A stretch of DNA of 64,000 nt from an uncultured Bacteroides sp. (GTDB lineage Bacteria; Bacteroidota; Bacteroidia; Bacteroidales; Bacteroidaceae). Of this stretch, positions 35,013 through 44,635 are shown piece after piece. The notes under the pieces were generated by a model. That model ran no database searches and was not told where the DNA came from. It saw only the letters and a list, made by a program, of their open reading frames with translations. The stretch lies in NCBI RefSeq assembly GCF_902491285.1, contig NZ_CABUHK010000018.1:1-64000 (forward strand). The letters are read 5' to 3'. A program made the position numbers and the translations under genes. Numbering within the stretch: the first letter of the stretch is position 1; every line of letters begins with the position of its first letter.

Positions 35013-36311
35013 ATGGATATGGAACAGTTGTACAATTATGTGCCGCGGGAATTGGTTACTTTTATACTGGTGACTTTGTTTTCTTTATTAATCGGACTCT
35101 CGCAACGTCGGATCAGCTTGAAGCGTGAGGGGGAGACTACTCTTTTCGGAACTGACCGTACTTTTACTTTTATAGGTATCCTGGGGTACCTGCTTTATAT
35201 ACTGGATCCTGTCGATATGCGTTTGTTTATGGGGGGAGGCGCAGTGCTGGGTTTATTGTTGGGATTAAACTATTATGTGAAACAGTCCCAATTCCATGTC
35301 TTTGGCGTTACGACTATTATTATTGCCTTGATTACTTATTGTATGGCTCCCATTGTAGCTACGCAGCCTTCCTGGTTTTATGTTATGGTGATAGTAACCG
35401 TGCTGTTGTTGACTGAGCTCAAACATACCTTTACCGAATTTGCCCAACGCATGAAGAATGATGAAATGATTACGTTGGCGAAATTCCTGGCCATCAGCGG
35501 TATTATATTGCCTATGCTTCCGAATAAGAACCTGATTCCTGATATAAACCTGACTCCTTATTCTATTTGGCTGGCAACGGTTGTGGTATCCGGCATCTCC
35601 TACCTTTCTTATCTGCTGAAACGGTATGTATTCCATGAATCCGGGACTTTAGTCTCCGGCATTATTGGCGGATTATATAGTAGTACTGCCACTATCTCCG
35701 TGCTCGCCCGTAAGAGCCGGAAAGCCTCTGAGCAGGAAGTTACCGAATATGTTGCCGCCATGTTGTTGGCTATTAGTATGATGTTCCTGCGTTTTATGAT
35801 ACTGATACTTATCTTTAGCAGAGAAATCTTTCTTACTATTTATCCGTATCTGTTGATTATGTCGGTTGTAGCAGCCGTTGTGGGATGGTTTATCCATTCC
35901 CGGCAGAAACGTCCGAAAGATCAGCCGGCTATTGAAGAAGATGATGATAGCAGTAATCCGTTAGAGTTCAAGGTGGCGTTGATTTTTGCCGTACTTTTTG
36001 TAGTCTTTACTATTCTGACTCATTATACATTAGTTTATGCAGGTACGGGCGGATTGAATCTGCTTTCTTTTGTATCCGGATTTAGTGATATCACTCCTTT
36101 CATTTTGAACTTGTTGCAAAATACAGGCAGTGTTGCTGTACTGATTATTACGGCTTGTAGTATGCAGGCCATCATCAGTAATATACTGGTCAATATGCTT
36201 TATGCGCTGTTTTTTGCTGGAAAGGGAAGCAAGCTTCGTCCCTGGATTCTGGGTGGGTTCGGTGTTGTGATTGCATGTAATCTTGTTTTATTATTATTCT
36301 TCTATCTTTAG
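35013..36311 (+). CDS. MgtC/SapB and DUF4010 membrane protein
   Basis: A 432-residue polytopic protein. The N-terminal 150 residues resemble the MgtC/SapB domain (LLIGLSQRRISLKREGETTLFGTDRTFTFIGILGYL), with the conserved arginine-rich loop. The rest has about nine further hydrophobic segments with the DUF4010 signature GTLVSGIIGGLYSSTATISVLARKSRK. A short acidic loop (around 308-322) interrupts the membrane part. MgtC-type proteins are linked to magnesium and ATP homeostasis in intracellular pathogens; in commensals the role is unknown. Confidence 0.85.
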   Translation: MDMEQLYNYVPRELVTFILVTLFSLLIGLSQRRISLKREGETTLFGTDRTFTFIGILGYLLYILDPVDMRLFMGGGAVLGLLLGLNYYVKQSQFHVFGVTTIIIALITYCMAPIVATQPSWFYVMVIVTVLLLTELKHTFTEFAQRMKNDEMITLAKFLAISGIILPMLPNKNLIPDINLTPYSIWLATVVVSGISYLSYLLKRYVFHESGTLVSGIIGGLYSSTATISVLARKSRKASEQEVTEYVAAMLLAISMMFLRFMILILIFSREIFLTIYPYLLIMSVVAAVVGWFIHSRQKRPKDQPAIEEDDDSSNPLEFKVALIFAVLFVVFTILTHYTLVYAGTGGLNLLSFVSGFSDITPFILNLLQNTGSVAVLIITACSMQAIISNILVNMLYALFFAGKGSKLRPWILGGFGVVIACNLVLLLFFYL

Positions 36312-36356
36312 AAAAAACATTTATAGCCCTATATTTCATATTAACTCTTTCTTTTT

Positions 36357-36400
36357 CTTTTAATTGCAACTTTTCAGGAGTGAAAAAGTGCAATTAAAAG
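36357..36400. repeat. Stem-loop after the MgtC/DUF4010 gene
   Basis: CTTTTAATTGCA (36357-36368) pairs with TGCAATTAAAAG (36389-36400), with imperfect pairing further in. There is no T-tract after it, so it is either a weak terminator or a 3' stabilising hairpin. Confidence 0.5.
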
Positions 36401-36450
36401 GAAGTATGGAGTTATAATTTAAAATTCTTTATTTTAAATCTTAATTTTTA

Positions 36451-36482
36451 TTTGTTATATAATAATATTTACCATACATTTG
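36451..36482 (+). promoter_or_regulatory. Promoter of the fimbrial operon
   Basis: TTTG (36451-36454), 20 bp, TACATTTG (36475-36482) is a perfect Bacteroides promoter. The leader to the ATG at 36552 is about 65 nt. No flanking inverted repeats that would make it invertible are seen. Confidence 0.75.
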
Positions 36483-36551
36483 CGACTGATTAGCATTGTA
36501 TTAGGGAACAATGCAAACGAATGAACAAAAATAAGGGCGCGAACGCGGATT

Positions 36552-37952
36552 ATGGGAAATGAGGGCGAACATAATGCTTTCCTTGTAAAAGGGAAGCAGG
36601 TGTTATTTATAGAAAAATGCGTAAAAAAGGGGAAATGCCGTTGGATAAAAATACTGTCTTGTATCTTATTCTCGTTGTTTTTCCTTTCAGGAGTGAAGTG
36701 TAATGCTCAGTCTCCAACTATGCGTAAAAAGGCAGTAGAGAATAAAGATTCAATCATGCCTTTCAAGTCTCGGCTGGCATTTAAGACAAATGCGGTCGAT
36801 TGGCTTGTGTTATTACCTAACATTACTGCCGAATTCGATCTGTTCGGTTCTCCTTATAAACATTATACATTAAGTCTTGGTGTAAAAGGTAATTGGAGCA
36901 CTTCTCAAAATTACAAGCCTAGTATCGTTTATAATCTGTTTGATACCCGCTTGGAGTTTCGGAATTATTTCCGTACTACTCAGCGAAACTTCCATCATTT
37001 GGATTCAGCCGGTTTTTTTCAACGTTTAAAAGAAGAGGTGTTTACGGTCAAACGTTTCCATCCCCGTTATTGGCGTGCTTACTATTGGGGCGTATATGCT
37101 GATTATGCCAATTATAATTTTAAGTTTGGCAAGCGCGGTATGCAGGGTTCTGCTTTGGGACTTGGTGTGTCGGGTGGTTTCAGTATTCCTTTATATGGTT
37201 ATCGTGAGAATTTTGTGGATTTGGAATTGGGAGCTAGTGTAGGGTTTGTCTATACTAAGTATGATGCTTACCGGCATGATGAGGAAAGCAATTGCTATCC
37301 CCGTTTGCCCGAAAAGAGTAAAGGCGGGCATCTGGTGCCATTCCCGGTCGTTAGTGACTTGCGTGTGGCGTTTGTCTATCGTTTCTCAACTTCAGTCAAG
37401 AACAAATATAAGTTGATTGATTACGATAAAATCAATGCCCGGACGGAAGCTAAGCGGCAGAAGCAGTTGAGGCGTGATTCCATTGGCGAGGCCAGAACAA
37501 AGATAAAAGAACTGAAAAAGCTGCAGAAAGATTCTTTGAATCTGGCTAAGGACTCTTTATCGCAAATAAAGGATTCGTTAAAGAAACAGGAAAAATTGAT
37601 GAAGGATTCATTGGAACAAGTACGGAAACTGGATAAAGCACAGGCTCGGTTGATGAAGGATTCATTGGAACAGGTTCAGAAACTGGAGAAAGAGCAAGCT
37701 AAGTTGATGAAGGATTCTTTGGGGAATGTTGCCAAAGAAGAAAAGAAACGTGCGAAAGAAAAGAAGAAAGATAAAGAACCGGAAGAAAGTGTGGAAACAC
37801 AAATAAAACAACAATCCCCAGATGAACAGCAACCTGTTCGGGAGAAGCAGTCTACGGAGTCAGAATCATCTGTTCCGCAGGCTGTGGATCCACAATCTTC
37901 CGGAAGTCGGAAGGAGAGTCCGGAAATTACAAATGCGGGAGGTGAAGAATGA
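36552..37952 (+). CDS. DUF3575 barrel protein with charged repeat tail
   Basis: A 466-residue first gene of the fimbrial operon. A signal sequence (hydrophobic core about residues 33-48, after an unusually long N-terminus) leads to a DUF3575 outer-membrane barrel (about 70-300: FKTNAVDWLVLLPNITAEFDLFG, YNLFDTRLEFRNYFRT). The last 150 residues are a highly charged helix with KDSL repeats, then a Glu/Gln/Ser-rich tail. DUF3575 proteins accompany Bacteroidetes fimbrial genes. The tail could reach through the periplasm. The start is uncertain. Its stop overlaps the next ATG. Confidence 0.8.
   Translation: MGNEGEHNAFLVKGKQVLFIEKCVKKGKCRWIKILSCILFSLFFLSGVKCNAQSPTMRKKAVENKDSIMPFKSRLAFKTNAVDWLVLLPNITAEFDLFGSPYKHYTLSLGVKGNWSTSQNYKPSIVYNLFDTRLEFRNYFRTTQRNFHHLDSAGFFQRLKEEVFTVKRFHPRYWRAYYWGVYADYANYNFKFGKRGMQGSALGLGVSGGFSIPLYGYRENFVDLELGASVGFVYTKYDAYRHDEESNCYPRLPEKSKGGHLVPFPVVSDLRVAFVYRFSTSVKNKYKLIDYDKINARTEAKRQKQLRRDSIGEARTKIKELKKLQKDSLNLAKDSLSQIKDSLKKQEKLMKDSLEQVRKLDKAQARLMKDSLEQVQKLEKEQAKLMKDSLGNVAKEEKKRAKEKKKDKEPEESVETQIKQQSPDEQQPVREKQSTESESSVPQAVDPQSSGSRKESPEITNAGGEE
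37596..37724 (+). repeat. 54-bp in-frame tandem repeat
   Basis: Two full units (37596-37649 and 37650-37703) and the start of a third (37704-37724) each begin TTGATGAAGGATTC and encode LMKDSLEQV(R/Q)KL(D/E)K-type 18-residue units. Near-identity at the nucleotide level suggests recent duplication and possible copy-number variation. Confidence 0.85.
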
Positions 37953-39253
37953 TGAAAGCAACTATTATATATCAGATCATATTTACATCATTATTGCTGG
38001 TTGGCTGTACGAAGGTGGATTTATGTGACGAGGGGACGCATCCTCACGTAGTGGAAGGTTTCTCTGTTACATACAACTGGAACGGTTTAGACTTGTCGGA
38101 TGATGAGACACCTGAACGTCTGTATTTCGTGGCAACCCGTATTTTGAATACCCGTCATATGGTTTATCAAACGAATAAAGACGGTAAGTTTTGGGTGGAG
38201 GAAACTCCCGGAGACGGACCTGTGACTCATGATGATAACAGCGGCACTGAAACTCCTGATGACAATATTGAACCGGAAGGTGAATACCAATCCGAGATCA
38301 AACTGCCTGGTGGAGAGTATTTTATGATGGCTTTTACTGATCCGGAATATCCGAAGGTAAAAGTAACGAAGAAAGACGATAAAGGTAATGACCTGAAAGA
38401 TAATGATGGTAAGGTTATAGAGGTTGAGGAGGAAGATAAAAGGGTATCGTTGGATGGTTTGGATGAGTTTAAATCCGATAATGCTATTCCTGTCAAGCAA
38501 GTTAAAATGCGCCATGCGGTTGTAGAGCAGAAAGATGTGAGTAAAGTATTGGTAGACAATCGGAAGTGGGCGGATTTGAATCCCGGCATCGGTTATGTAA
38601 GGGATGCCGGCCGGAGGCTGTTCGTGGGCCGCCGTGATTATCTGGAACTGGATGCGGGAAAGAATTATATACAGCCTTTTGATTTTACATCTCTTACCCA
38701 ACATATTGATATTCAGTTTACTGTTCAATTAGCGGCAGATGAGAATAATAATCAGTTGACTAAAGAGGATATTCAGGATATTTATGTAGAAATGGCCGGT
38801 ATCGCGCCGGAAGTATCTTTGTCTACTGGTATTTTAAATATTTCAGAACTGAAAAGGGTGATTGTAAAAGTGACGGAGCAGAAAGTTTCCCAATCCACCG
38901 AAGGGGAAAAACCTGTTGTGACTCTTTTATGCAAAGCGTCTTTGGAAGTATTCGGATTGATAGGTGGTGTGGATAGCTATACGATTACAGGACCGGGTGT
39001 TTGTTGTATCGTTCTGTATGTGAAGACTTCTACAGATGTTCGGGCTATTCATGCGAAATCCAATTTGTCAAAACAAATCAAAGAACAGGAGATTACGGCA
39101 GAGACAGGGCAGGTGAATGAGCGCAAGAAAGTGAAAGACCGGGCTGAATTGAGGATTGAAACGCCTTTCCGTATTGTTGGACTAAATCCTGAAATGGGAA
39201 GTGACGGTGTATGTGGATGGGAAGTTGTAGGTGATATTCATGTAGACATATAA
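37949..39253 (+). CDS. DUF5119 domain lipoprotein
   Basis: A 434-residue lipoprotein (lipobox LLVGC, Cys at about residue 18). The mature protein opens with the DUF5119 pattern CDEGTHPHVVEGFSVTYNWNG, followed by beta-rich sequence with an acidic low-complexity insertion (about 90-150). In Bacteroidetes fimbrial operons this family occupies the slot of accessory or anchor subunits. It overlaps the DUF3575 gene by an ATGA junction and is followed 4 bp later by the first fimbrillin-like gene. Confidence 0.78.
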   Translation: MMKATIIYQIIFTSLLLVGCTKVDLCDEGTHPHVVEGFSVTYNWNGLDLSDDETPERLYFVATRILNTRHMVYQTNKDGKFWVEETPGDGPVTHDDNSGTETPDDNIEPEGEYQSEIKLPGGEYFMMAFTDPEYPKVKVTKKDDKGNDLKDNDGKVIEVEEEDKRVSLDGLDEFKSDNAIPVKQVKMRHAVVEQKDVSKVLVDNRKWADLNPGIGYVRDAGRRLFVGRRDYLELDAGKNYIQPFDFTSLTQHIDIQFTVQLAADENNNQLTKEDIQDIYVEMAGIAPEVSLSTGILNISELKRVIVKVTEQKVSQSTEGEKPVVTLLCKASLEVFGLIGGVDSYTITGPGVCCIVLYVKTSTDVRAIHAKSNLSKQIKEQEITAETGQVNERKKVKDRAELRIETPFRIVGLNPEMGSDGVCGWEVVGDIHVDI

Positions 39254-39257
39254 TGGG

Positions 39258-40616
39258 ATGATGAGAAAAGAGCAGATAATATATATGAAGATTAAGCAAT
39301 GCTTATTAATCGGATTTTGTTCGATACTGTTGTTTAATTGTTCCGGAGATACGTATGTAGGGGAACTGACGACAGATGATGATGCGCCTTTGGTGGAACC
39401 GGTTCCTATCGTGTTGAGCTTGGGTATGTCTGATTTTGAGATATTGACACGCGGAAGCGGCGAGGTCAATAATGGCAATGATGCGGATTTTTGGGACAAT
39501 GTAAGATTTTATGTGTATGCTTTTAATAAGGATCCGCAAACCGATTTGTCTAACCCCTGGAGTGAGGCAAATCAGGATTTCTGTTTGTTGGATGGTCATA
39601 GGACGGGAGGGGCAAATGCACAGGCTTCCGATCACGGGAAAGAAGTGGGGGTGAAGAAAGAGGATTCCAATTTACTGCTTTTCTATCCGGATGAGAAGTC
39701 TCAGGAAATCTATTATAATATGAAGAATACCAATCAGCCTTATAACTTCTTTGCTTACTATTTGGATGATTGGATGGGTGAGTGCCATCGTGAGAAAGAT
39801 CATATCTATTATGATGTTGAGTTGGACGGGCGCAGGGATTTCATGTCTGCTATGGCGGATCCTGAGGCTCAGAAAGATAAATACGAGGGCAATCCGTACT
39901 GTGATAAGATTCTGGGTCGTGCATTCAGTGCATATTCTGCTAATCATGGTTTAAATCCGGTATTTCAGTTTGAGCATCATTTGGTTCTTCTCCGGTTTGT
40001 GGTTTGTAGGCCGGATGATAGTTCAAATAAAAAGGGAAATGGTGTTCCTTCTTTGGATCCGACTTTGGCAGTAAAGAAGGTTGAATTGAATTCAAAATAT
40101 AAAGGACGGTTTACTGTGGCGGTGAGTGCTCCTGATGCGGATGGTATGACGAATCTCAAGAGAGGGATATCTTTTGATAGTGAGGATTATAAGTATTTTG
40201 AACTGAAAAAGAAAAACGGAGAACTCATTGGAAATTCCGGATGGTGCTTGGTAGCTGATTGCCCTATCTATGAGAATGTGACGGATGATGATAAAAAGCG
40301 TTATCGCTATGTTCTTGACAAAGACAAAGAGAACGACCGTGATAGTGGTACAAGTTTATTGGTGGCACCGGCTGACTCTTATCGGGCGAAAATTACTTTG
40401 AGCGCGGAGCAGGGATTAACGGGAGCGCTATATACGGAGGTAGAGGTAGACTTGGAAAATACAAATGATAACAAGGTCTTTAGTCCGGGAAAAGCATATA
40501 CTATTTATTTGACAATTAATAGTTTGTCTGATATCAGCTCTGCTGTCGAAAGTGGAGTCTGGACGAACGGGGGAGATATAAACATTAGTCCGGACGATAA
40601 ATATGAGGATGAATAA
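39258..40616 (+). CDS. Fimbrillin-like lipoprotein, subunit 1
   Basis: A 452-residue lipoprotein, lipobox LLFNCSGD. The mature region has the fimbrillin (Mfa-like) pattern: an early LSLGMSDFEILTRGSG donor-strand-like segment with the conserved TR, NVRFYVYAFNKD, then KISF/FYYP-type beta strands and a terminal LGEW-like equivalent, SGVWTNGGDINISPDD. It has the longest insertions of the four in this operon. In related type V pili, lipoprotein subunits are cleaved by a gingipain-like protease after an arginine and polymerise by strand exchange. An internal ATG at 39285 is an alternative start. Confidence 0.8.
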   Translation: MMRKEQIIYMKIKQCLLIGFCSILLFNCSGDTYVGELTTDDDAPLVEPVPIVLSLGMSDFEILTRGSGEVNNGNDADFWDNVRFYVYAFNKDPQTDLSNPWSEANQDFCLLDGHRTGGANAQASDHGKEVGVKKEDSNLLLFYPDEKSQEIYYNMKNTNQPYNFFAYYLDDWMGECHREKDHIYYDVELDGRRDFMSAMADPEAQKDKYEGNPYCDKILGRAFSAYSANHGLNPVFQFEHHLVLLRFVVCRPDDSSNKKGNGVPSLDPTLAVKKVELNSKYKGRFTVAVSAPDADGMTNLKRGISFDSEDYKYFELKKKNGELIGNSGWCLVADCPIYENVTDDDKKRYRYVLDKDKENDRDSGTSLLVAPADSYRAKITLSAEQGLTGALYTEVEVDLENTNDNKVFSPGKAYTIYLTINSLSDISSAVESGVWTNGGDINISPDDKYEDE

Positions 40617-40661
40617 AAAGTGAAACTTACATATTATTATTAATTTAAAATTGTGTGATTT

Positions 40662-41885
40662 ATGAAACGATTTTTTCTTTATGCAATGGTGGCAGCCGGA
40701 GTGTTGACATCTTGTTCGCAGAGCGAAAATGAGGGTGTACCGGGAAATGAACCTGTGGATCTGACACCTAGCGCAGACGCTATCTTGCTTTATGCCGCTG
40801 CTCCTTCTGTTACAGTCAATGCTACCAGAAGCGCCGGTACTGTCGGAGGTGATGGTGCTACTATCTCTAATACATGGAGTGGACAGAAATTGTATATCTA
40901 TGCTTGTCAGAAGGATTCTAAGACTGGTATAACAATGAGCGATAGAATTGCAGATTTGAATACTTATGCTTTGCGTGACGAAGAGGGTACGGTTGAAACC
41001 GGCGCTAAGATTTCAGGTGTTAAATGGAAAAATAACGAATCCCGTTATTTCCCACGTAGTGGCGCTTATGATTTCTTTGGTTATTATGGAGATGATGCAG
41101 TAATTGGCGAAGCAAAAACTGAAGCAATGAATGGTACAAATGTGCTATATAAATCTTTTGTGATTAATGGTTCTCAAGACTTGATGATTGCAAAAGCTGA
41201 GCTTTCTGATGCTGATAAGGCGAAACTTGCTCCTGAAGACATAAATAAAGCATTCGGTTCTTATACTGCTCGTAGAGATGTGCAGCCCTCGATGAAATTT
41301 GAACACTTGTTGACCCGTCTTGTATTCAATATCAAAGGTATGGGTACCTCTAAACCTGAGAATGTATATGTACAGTCTATTAAAGTAAAATCAAAAACTA
41401 CAGGAAAGTTGGTATTCGTATATGCTGCCGATGCTAATAAAGGTATCCAATGGGATGGAAATGATGAGGGTACTTTATTGTCTCTTCAGGAAAGAAAAGG
41501 TAACGTAATGCAGCCATTAACAGACAAAACGTACTATGCTTCGGCAGCCGATGCAGAAACTCCGACCGCTGTGGGTGAAGCTTTGTTGGTTGAACCGGGT
41601 GTTGAAACTTACGATATCGAGGTTGTTGTTAAACAAGAAATTGATGAATCAGGTAATACAGTGCCTGTTGCACAGCAGACAGCAACATACGAGTTGACTT
41701 TGAAAGCTAGTGATGTAACTAAAAATGGCACTGATGCTGGTATTACAACTTTCGCTGCATCTACTTCTTATAATGTTACAATTGCTGTTTATGGTATTAA
41801 GAAAATAGAACTTACAGCAGAACTTGGTGAGTGGATAAATGGTGGTGATATCAATATTAATCCAGACGATACATTTACAGAATAA
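40662..41885 (+). CDS. Fimbrillin family lipoprotein, subunit 2
   Basis: A 407-residue lipoprotein, lipobox VLTSCSQSE. Typical fimbrillin layout: APSVTVNATRSAG near the N-terminus (candidate Arg processing site), GQKLYIYACQKD, SRYFPRSGAYDFFGYYG, SMKFEHLLTRLVFNIKG, and the C-terminal ELGEWINGGDININPDD strand. The C-terminus matches that of subunit 1 (NGGDI-N-PDD), implying a shared polymerisation strand. It is a likely stalk subunit of the surface fibre. It lies 45 bp after subunit 1. Confidence 0.85.
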   Translation: MKRFFLYAMVAAGVLTSCSQSENEGVPGNEPVDLTPSADAILLYAAAPSVTVNATRSAGTVGGDGATISNTWSGQKLYIYACQKDSKTGITMSDRIADLNTYALRDEEGTVETGAKISGVKWKNNESRYFPRSGAYDFFGYYGDDAVIGEAKTEAMNGTNVLYKSFVINGSQDLMIAKAELSDADKAKLAPEDINKAFGSYTARRDVQPSMKFEHLLTRLVFNIKGMGTSKPENVYVQSIKVKSKTTGKLVFVYAADANKGIQWDGNDEGTLLSLQERKGNVMQPLTDKTYYASAADAETPTAVGEALLVEPGVETYDIEVVVKQEIDESGNTVPVAQQTATYELTLKASDVTKNGTDAGITTFAASTSYNVTIAVYGIKKIELTAELGEWINGGDININPDDTFTE

Positions 41886-41903
41886 TAAATTAAATATCTG
41901 AAT

Positions 41904-42977
41904 ATGAATAAAAAATATCTATTTATACTGGGAGCAGCAGCAATATTGGCGGGTTGCTCGAATAATGACGTAGTAGATCAAAAGGAAGAGGTAAATATTC
42001 CTTTTGACGGAGCAGTTTCATTGAATGCCGGCTCTAATATCTCTATTACTCAAACAAGAGCCGTTGTTAGTAAATGGCAGGATACTCCGATTCGTGTGTG
42101 GGGATTAGACAATGCAGGTACCGGCTGGAATACAGCTTCCGGTAACTTGTTCTCACCGGCTAATTATGTAGATGGAAAAGTGGCAGCGGACGGAAAAGTC
42201 AAGCTGGGGGGTGAAAATGATGTTTATTTTTATCCTTTGAATAGCGATGTGAATTTCTCATTCTATGCTTGTAGTCCGATTCCGACTAATCCTTCTTTGT
42301 CATCAAATAGTGCTGCTGTTACTTATAATATCGCTGGAAATGTAGATATTCTTTGGGGAGAAGCAATAGCAGAAGATGTTCTTTCTGCCGATGGTAAAAC
42401 TTATTCCGGATACAATGCCCGCTATTTCCGTAAAGGGGGGACTACACCGGAGTTGAAGTTCAAGCACTTGTTGACCCAATTGCAGCTTTTGGGTATTGGC
42501 GGTGACGAAGGACTGGTTGAAGATGGTAAGGTTTGGCCTGTGAGCATTAAGAATATCACTGTAACTTCTTCGAATGGAGCTTCTTTGGCTGTTGCAGGGG
42601 CTAACAAAGGAACTCTGACTGCTACAGGTATCGTTTCGGAAATTCCGGCATATTTCGGTGATAATAAATATACAACAAATGTAGATTTGGAGACAAAAGT
42701 AGAAAAAGATGCAGGAAATGTAATGTTATTGCCTTCAGCATCCGGTTCTTATATTCTTAACGTTACTTTGGCTGCTATGGTAAATGGTCAGGAGAGAACG
42801 CAGAAGAATGAGGTTACCATTACTTATAAGAATGCAGAAGGTCAGGTGTCACCGTTTGAAGCAGGTAAGGCTTATAAAGTTAAATTGACAATTTACGGTT
42901 TGCGTGTGGTTGATATCAATGCTACACTGGAAGAATGGAAGGATGCAGACCAGACTATTGATCAGGAAGTAAACTAA
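41904..42977 (+). CDS. Fimbrillin family lipoprotein, subunit 3
   Basis: A 357-residue lipoprotein, lipobox ILAGCSNND. The fimbrillin pattern is again clear: SNISITQTRAVV, TPIRVWGLDNAG, FYPLNSDVNFSFYACSP, ELKFKHLLTQLQLLGIGG and terminal NATLEEWKDADQTIDQEVN. It is more divergent at the C-terminus than subunits 1 and 2, suggesting a different place in the fibre. It is 18 bp after subunit 2 and 5 bp before subunit 4. Confidence 0.85.
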   Translation: MNKKYLFILGAAAILAGCSNNDVVDQKEEVNIPFDGAVSLNAGSNISITQTRAVVSKWQDTPIRVWGLDNAGTGWNTASGNLFSPANYVDGKVAADGKVKLGGENDVYFYPLNSDVNFSFYACSPIPTNPSLSSNSAAVTYNIAGNVDILWGEAIAEDVLSADGKTYSGYNARYFRKGGTTPELKFKHLLTQLQLLGIGGDEGLVEDGKVWPVSIKNITVTSSNGASLAVAGANKGTLTATGIVSEIPAYFGDNKYTTNVDLETKVEKDAGNVMLLPSASGSYILNVTLAAMVNGQERTQKNEVTITYKNAEGQVSPFEAGKAYKVKLTIYGLRVVDINATLEEWKDADQTIDQEVN

Positions 42978-42982
42978 TTCTT

Positions 42983-44044
42983 ATGAATAAATGGATGATA
43001 GCAGGCGTAGCGTTGTCGTTTTTATTGGCATCGTGTAGTAAAGACGACGATAATACGCCTCAATCAGGAAATAATACTAATGTAAATGGTGGAGCTGTTG
43101 TATCTTTCAGCTCCAACATTTTCGCTTCTGTTGTGGTTGAGGTAACAGGGCCGGGCACTCGTGCACCGATAACGGCTTTTGAATCAAATGCGCAATTGGG
43201 TGTTTTTGGGATTCCTGCCATTCAAGGTGGGCGTAACGAAGATTGTGACTTGTTCAACAAAAAAAATGAGAGTGATTTCCAGCCGAATTTATTTAATGCT
43301 TGCTACACGTATGTGCCGGGTTATGAAACGTTACAGACGGAGAAATTGGCAACTTTCCCTAATACGAGTAATGCGGGCTTGATGATGTATGGTTATTACC
43401 CTTATACAGAAGAAGCGGAATGGCGTGAAGTGAACAGAGTGGCACAATGGGCCATACCTTGGAAACTGAATCCGCGTGATATGTCTGAAACGAGAGACTA
43501 TATGTTCACAGGTCAAGCACCGACATGGTATTCGGAAGTCGGAACAAATCCGGTCGTGTTGAACTTCCAGCATGCATTCGGACGTCTGGATTTCTGTTTC
43601 TATTCTACCAGTAAGCAGGTATGTGATGCAGGGTATCGGATTCAGTCGGTAACTGTGTATTGCAATACAGGTGAATCCGGCTGGATGGCTTTGACAGATG
43701 GAGCACTTTCTTTTTCTCCTAAGGATTTGGTGTGTCTTCATTCGACAAATAATGCCGGAATTACTTATAATACTCCGGGAGAGTCTGTCGCAAAGTTTAT
43801 GTTTCCACCTGAACAGACCTTGATACAGAAGATTACTTGTCAGGTAAAAGATGGCGGTAACAATTTGCGTGAGTATACTATCTATGATTACAAGTATTAC
43901 GGTTATGATATCTCAATAAAGAAAGGCAAGACTACATTAATGCGTATTAACTTTTTGCCGAAAGATGCCACGTTTTCCGGACCGGCCAATGTGGATTCCT
44001 GGACGGGAGGTAATACTGTAGACGAAAATGTAAAGTTACAATAA
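42983..44044 (+). CDS. Fimbrillin family lipoprotein, subunit 4
   Basis: A 353-residue lipoprotein, lipobox LLASCSKDD. Features include a VVVEVTGPGTRAPIT segment near the N-terminus, QLGVFGIPA, MMYGYYPYTEEAEW, VVLNFQHAFGRLDFCFYS and a C-terminal VDSWTGGNTVDENVKLQ. Unlike subunits 2 and 3 it carries several cysteines in the mature domain, including a CD/CY pair in the first half. It could be a tip or accessory fimbrillin. It ends 7 bp before a DUF3575 gene. Confidence 0.82.
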   Translation: MNKWMIAGVALSFLLASCSKDDDNTPQSGNNTNVNGGAVVSFSSNIFASVVVEVTGPGTRAPITAFESNAQLGVFGIPAIQGGRNEDCDLFNKKNESDFQPNLFNACYTYVPGYETLQTEKLATFPNTSNAGLMMYGYYPYTEEAEWREVNRVAQWAIPWKLNPRDMSETRDYMFTGQAPTWYSEVGTNPVVLNFQHAFGRLDFCFYSTSKQVCDAGYRIQSVTVYCNTGESGWMALTDGALSFSPKDLVCLHSTNNAGITYNTPGESVAKFMFPPEQTLIQKITCQVKDGGNNLREYTIYDYKYYGYDISIKKGKTTLMRINFLPKDATFSGPANVDSWTGGNTVDENVKLQ

Positions 44045-44051
44045 TAACGAC

Positions 44052-44618
44052 ATGACACGAATCGTAAAATATCTATTCTCCCTTGTTTTTCTGCTTCTTG
44101 CAGGAGCACAGAACTTGTGTGCCCAGCAAGTGGCGGTAAAAACCAACGGCTTGTCACTTCTGGCAGGAATACCCAACTTGGGATGTGAACTGGTAGTGGG
44201 TGAACGTTCCAGCGTTGATTTAAGTGTCTATGGGGGATATAAACCCTATGGAACAGATATTAAAATCATCGGTGTGCAACCGGAATACCGTTATTGGTTC
44301 AATGGTCGTCCTATGGTACGCGAATATATCGGTATATCAGCCTTGGGAGCGAATTATGACATTCATTGGGGGAAACATATTTACGAAGGGGATGCAGTAG
44401 GAATCGGCATAACGATGGGATATTCGATGGCACTGGGCAAACGTTTTAACCTTGAATTTTCGGCTGGTTTCGGAGCTGTCCATTTCTGGCATCAGCAATA
44501 CTTCGAGAATGATAACTTTGAGGATTATGCAATTAATAATCCGGGAAAGACGAATGCGCACGGATATAAACTGTTTCCGGCAAAACTGGCGGTTTCTATT
44601 TCTTATATTATTAGATAG
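44052..44618 (+). CDS. DUF3575 outer-membrane barrel protein
   Basis: A 188-residue exported protein: signal peptide (about 1-26, ending NLCAQ), then one DUF3575 domain, probably an eight-stranded barrel (VAVKTNGLSLLAGIPNLGCELVVGERSSVDL, VQPEYRYWFNGRPM, GYSMALGKRFNLEFSAGFG). It ends in alternating hydrophobic strands. It is the minimal version of the barrel unit that appears once at the start of the operon. It is adjacent to the OmpA-like protein, and the two often occur together in fimbrial operons. Confidence 0.85.
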   Translation: MTRIVKYLFSLVFLLLAGAQNLCAQQVAVKTNGLSLLAGIPNLGCELVVGERSSVDLSVYGGYKPYGTDIKIIGVQPEYRYWFNGRPMVREYIGISALGANYDIHWGKHIYEGDAVGIGITMGYSMALGKRFNLEFSAGFGAVHFWHQQYFENDNFEDYAINNPGKTNAHGYKLFPAKLAVSISYIIR

Positions 44619-44635
44619 AGAGTAAGATTGTGGAT

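Noticed and set aside
36451..36551. Invertible (phase-variable) promoter for the fimbrial operon
   Set aside because: No inverted repeats flank the promoter and no recombinase gene is nearby.
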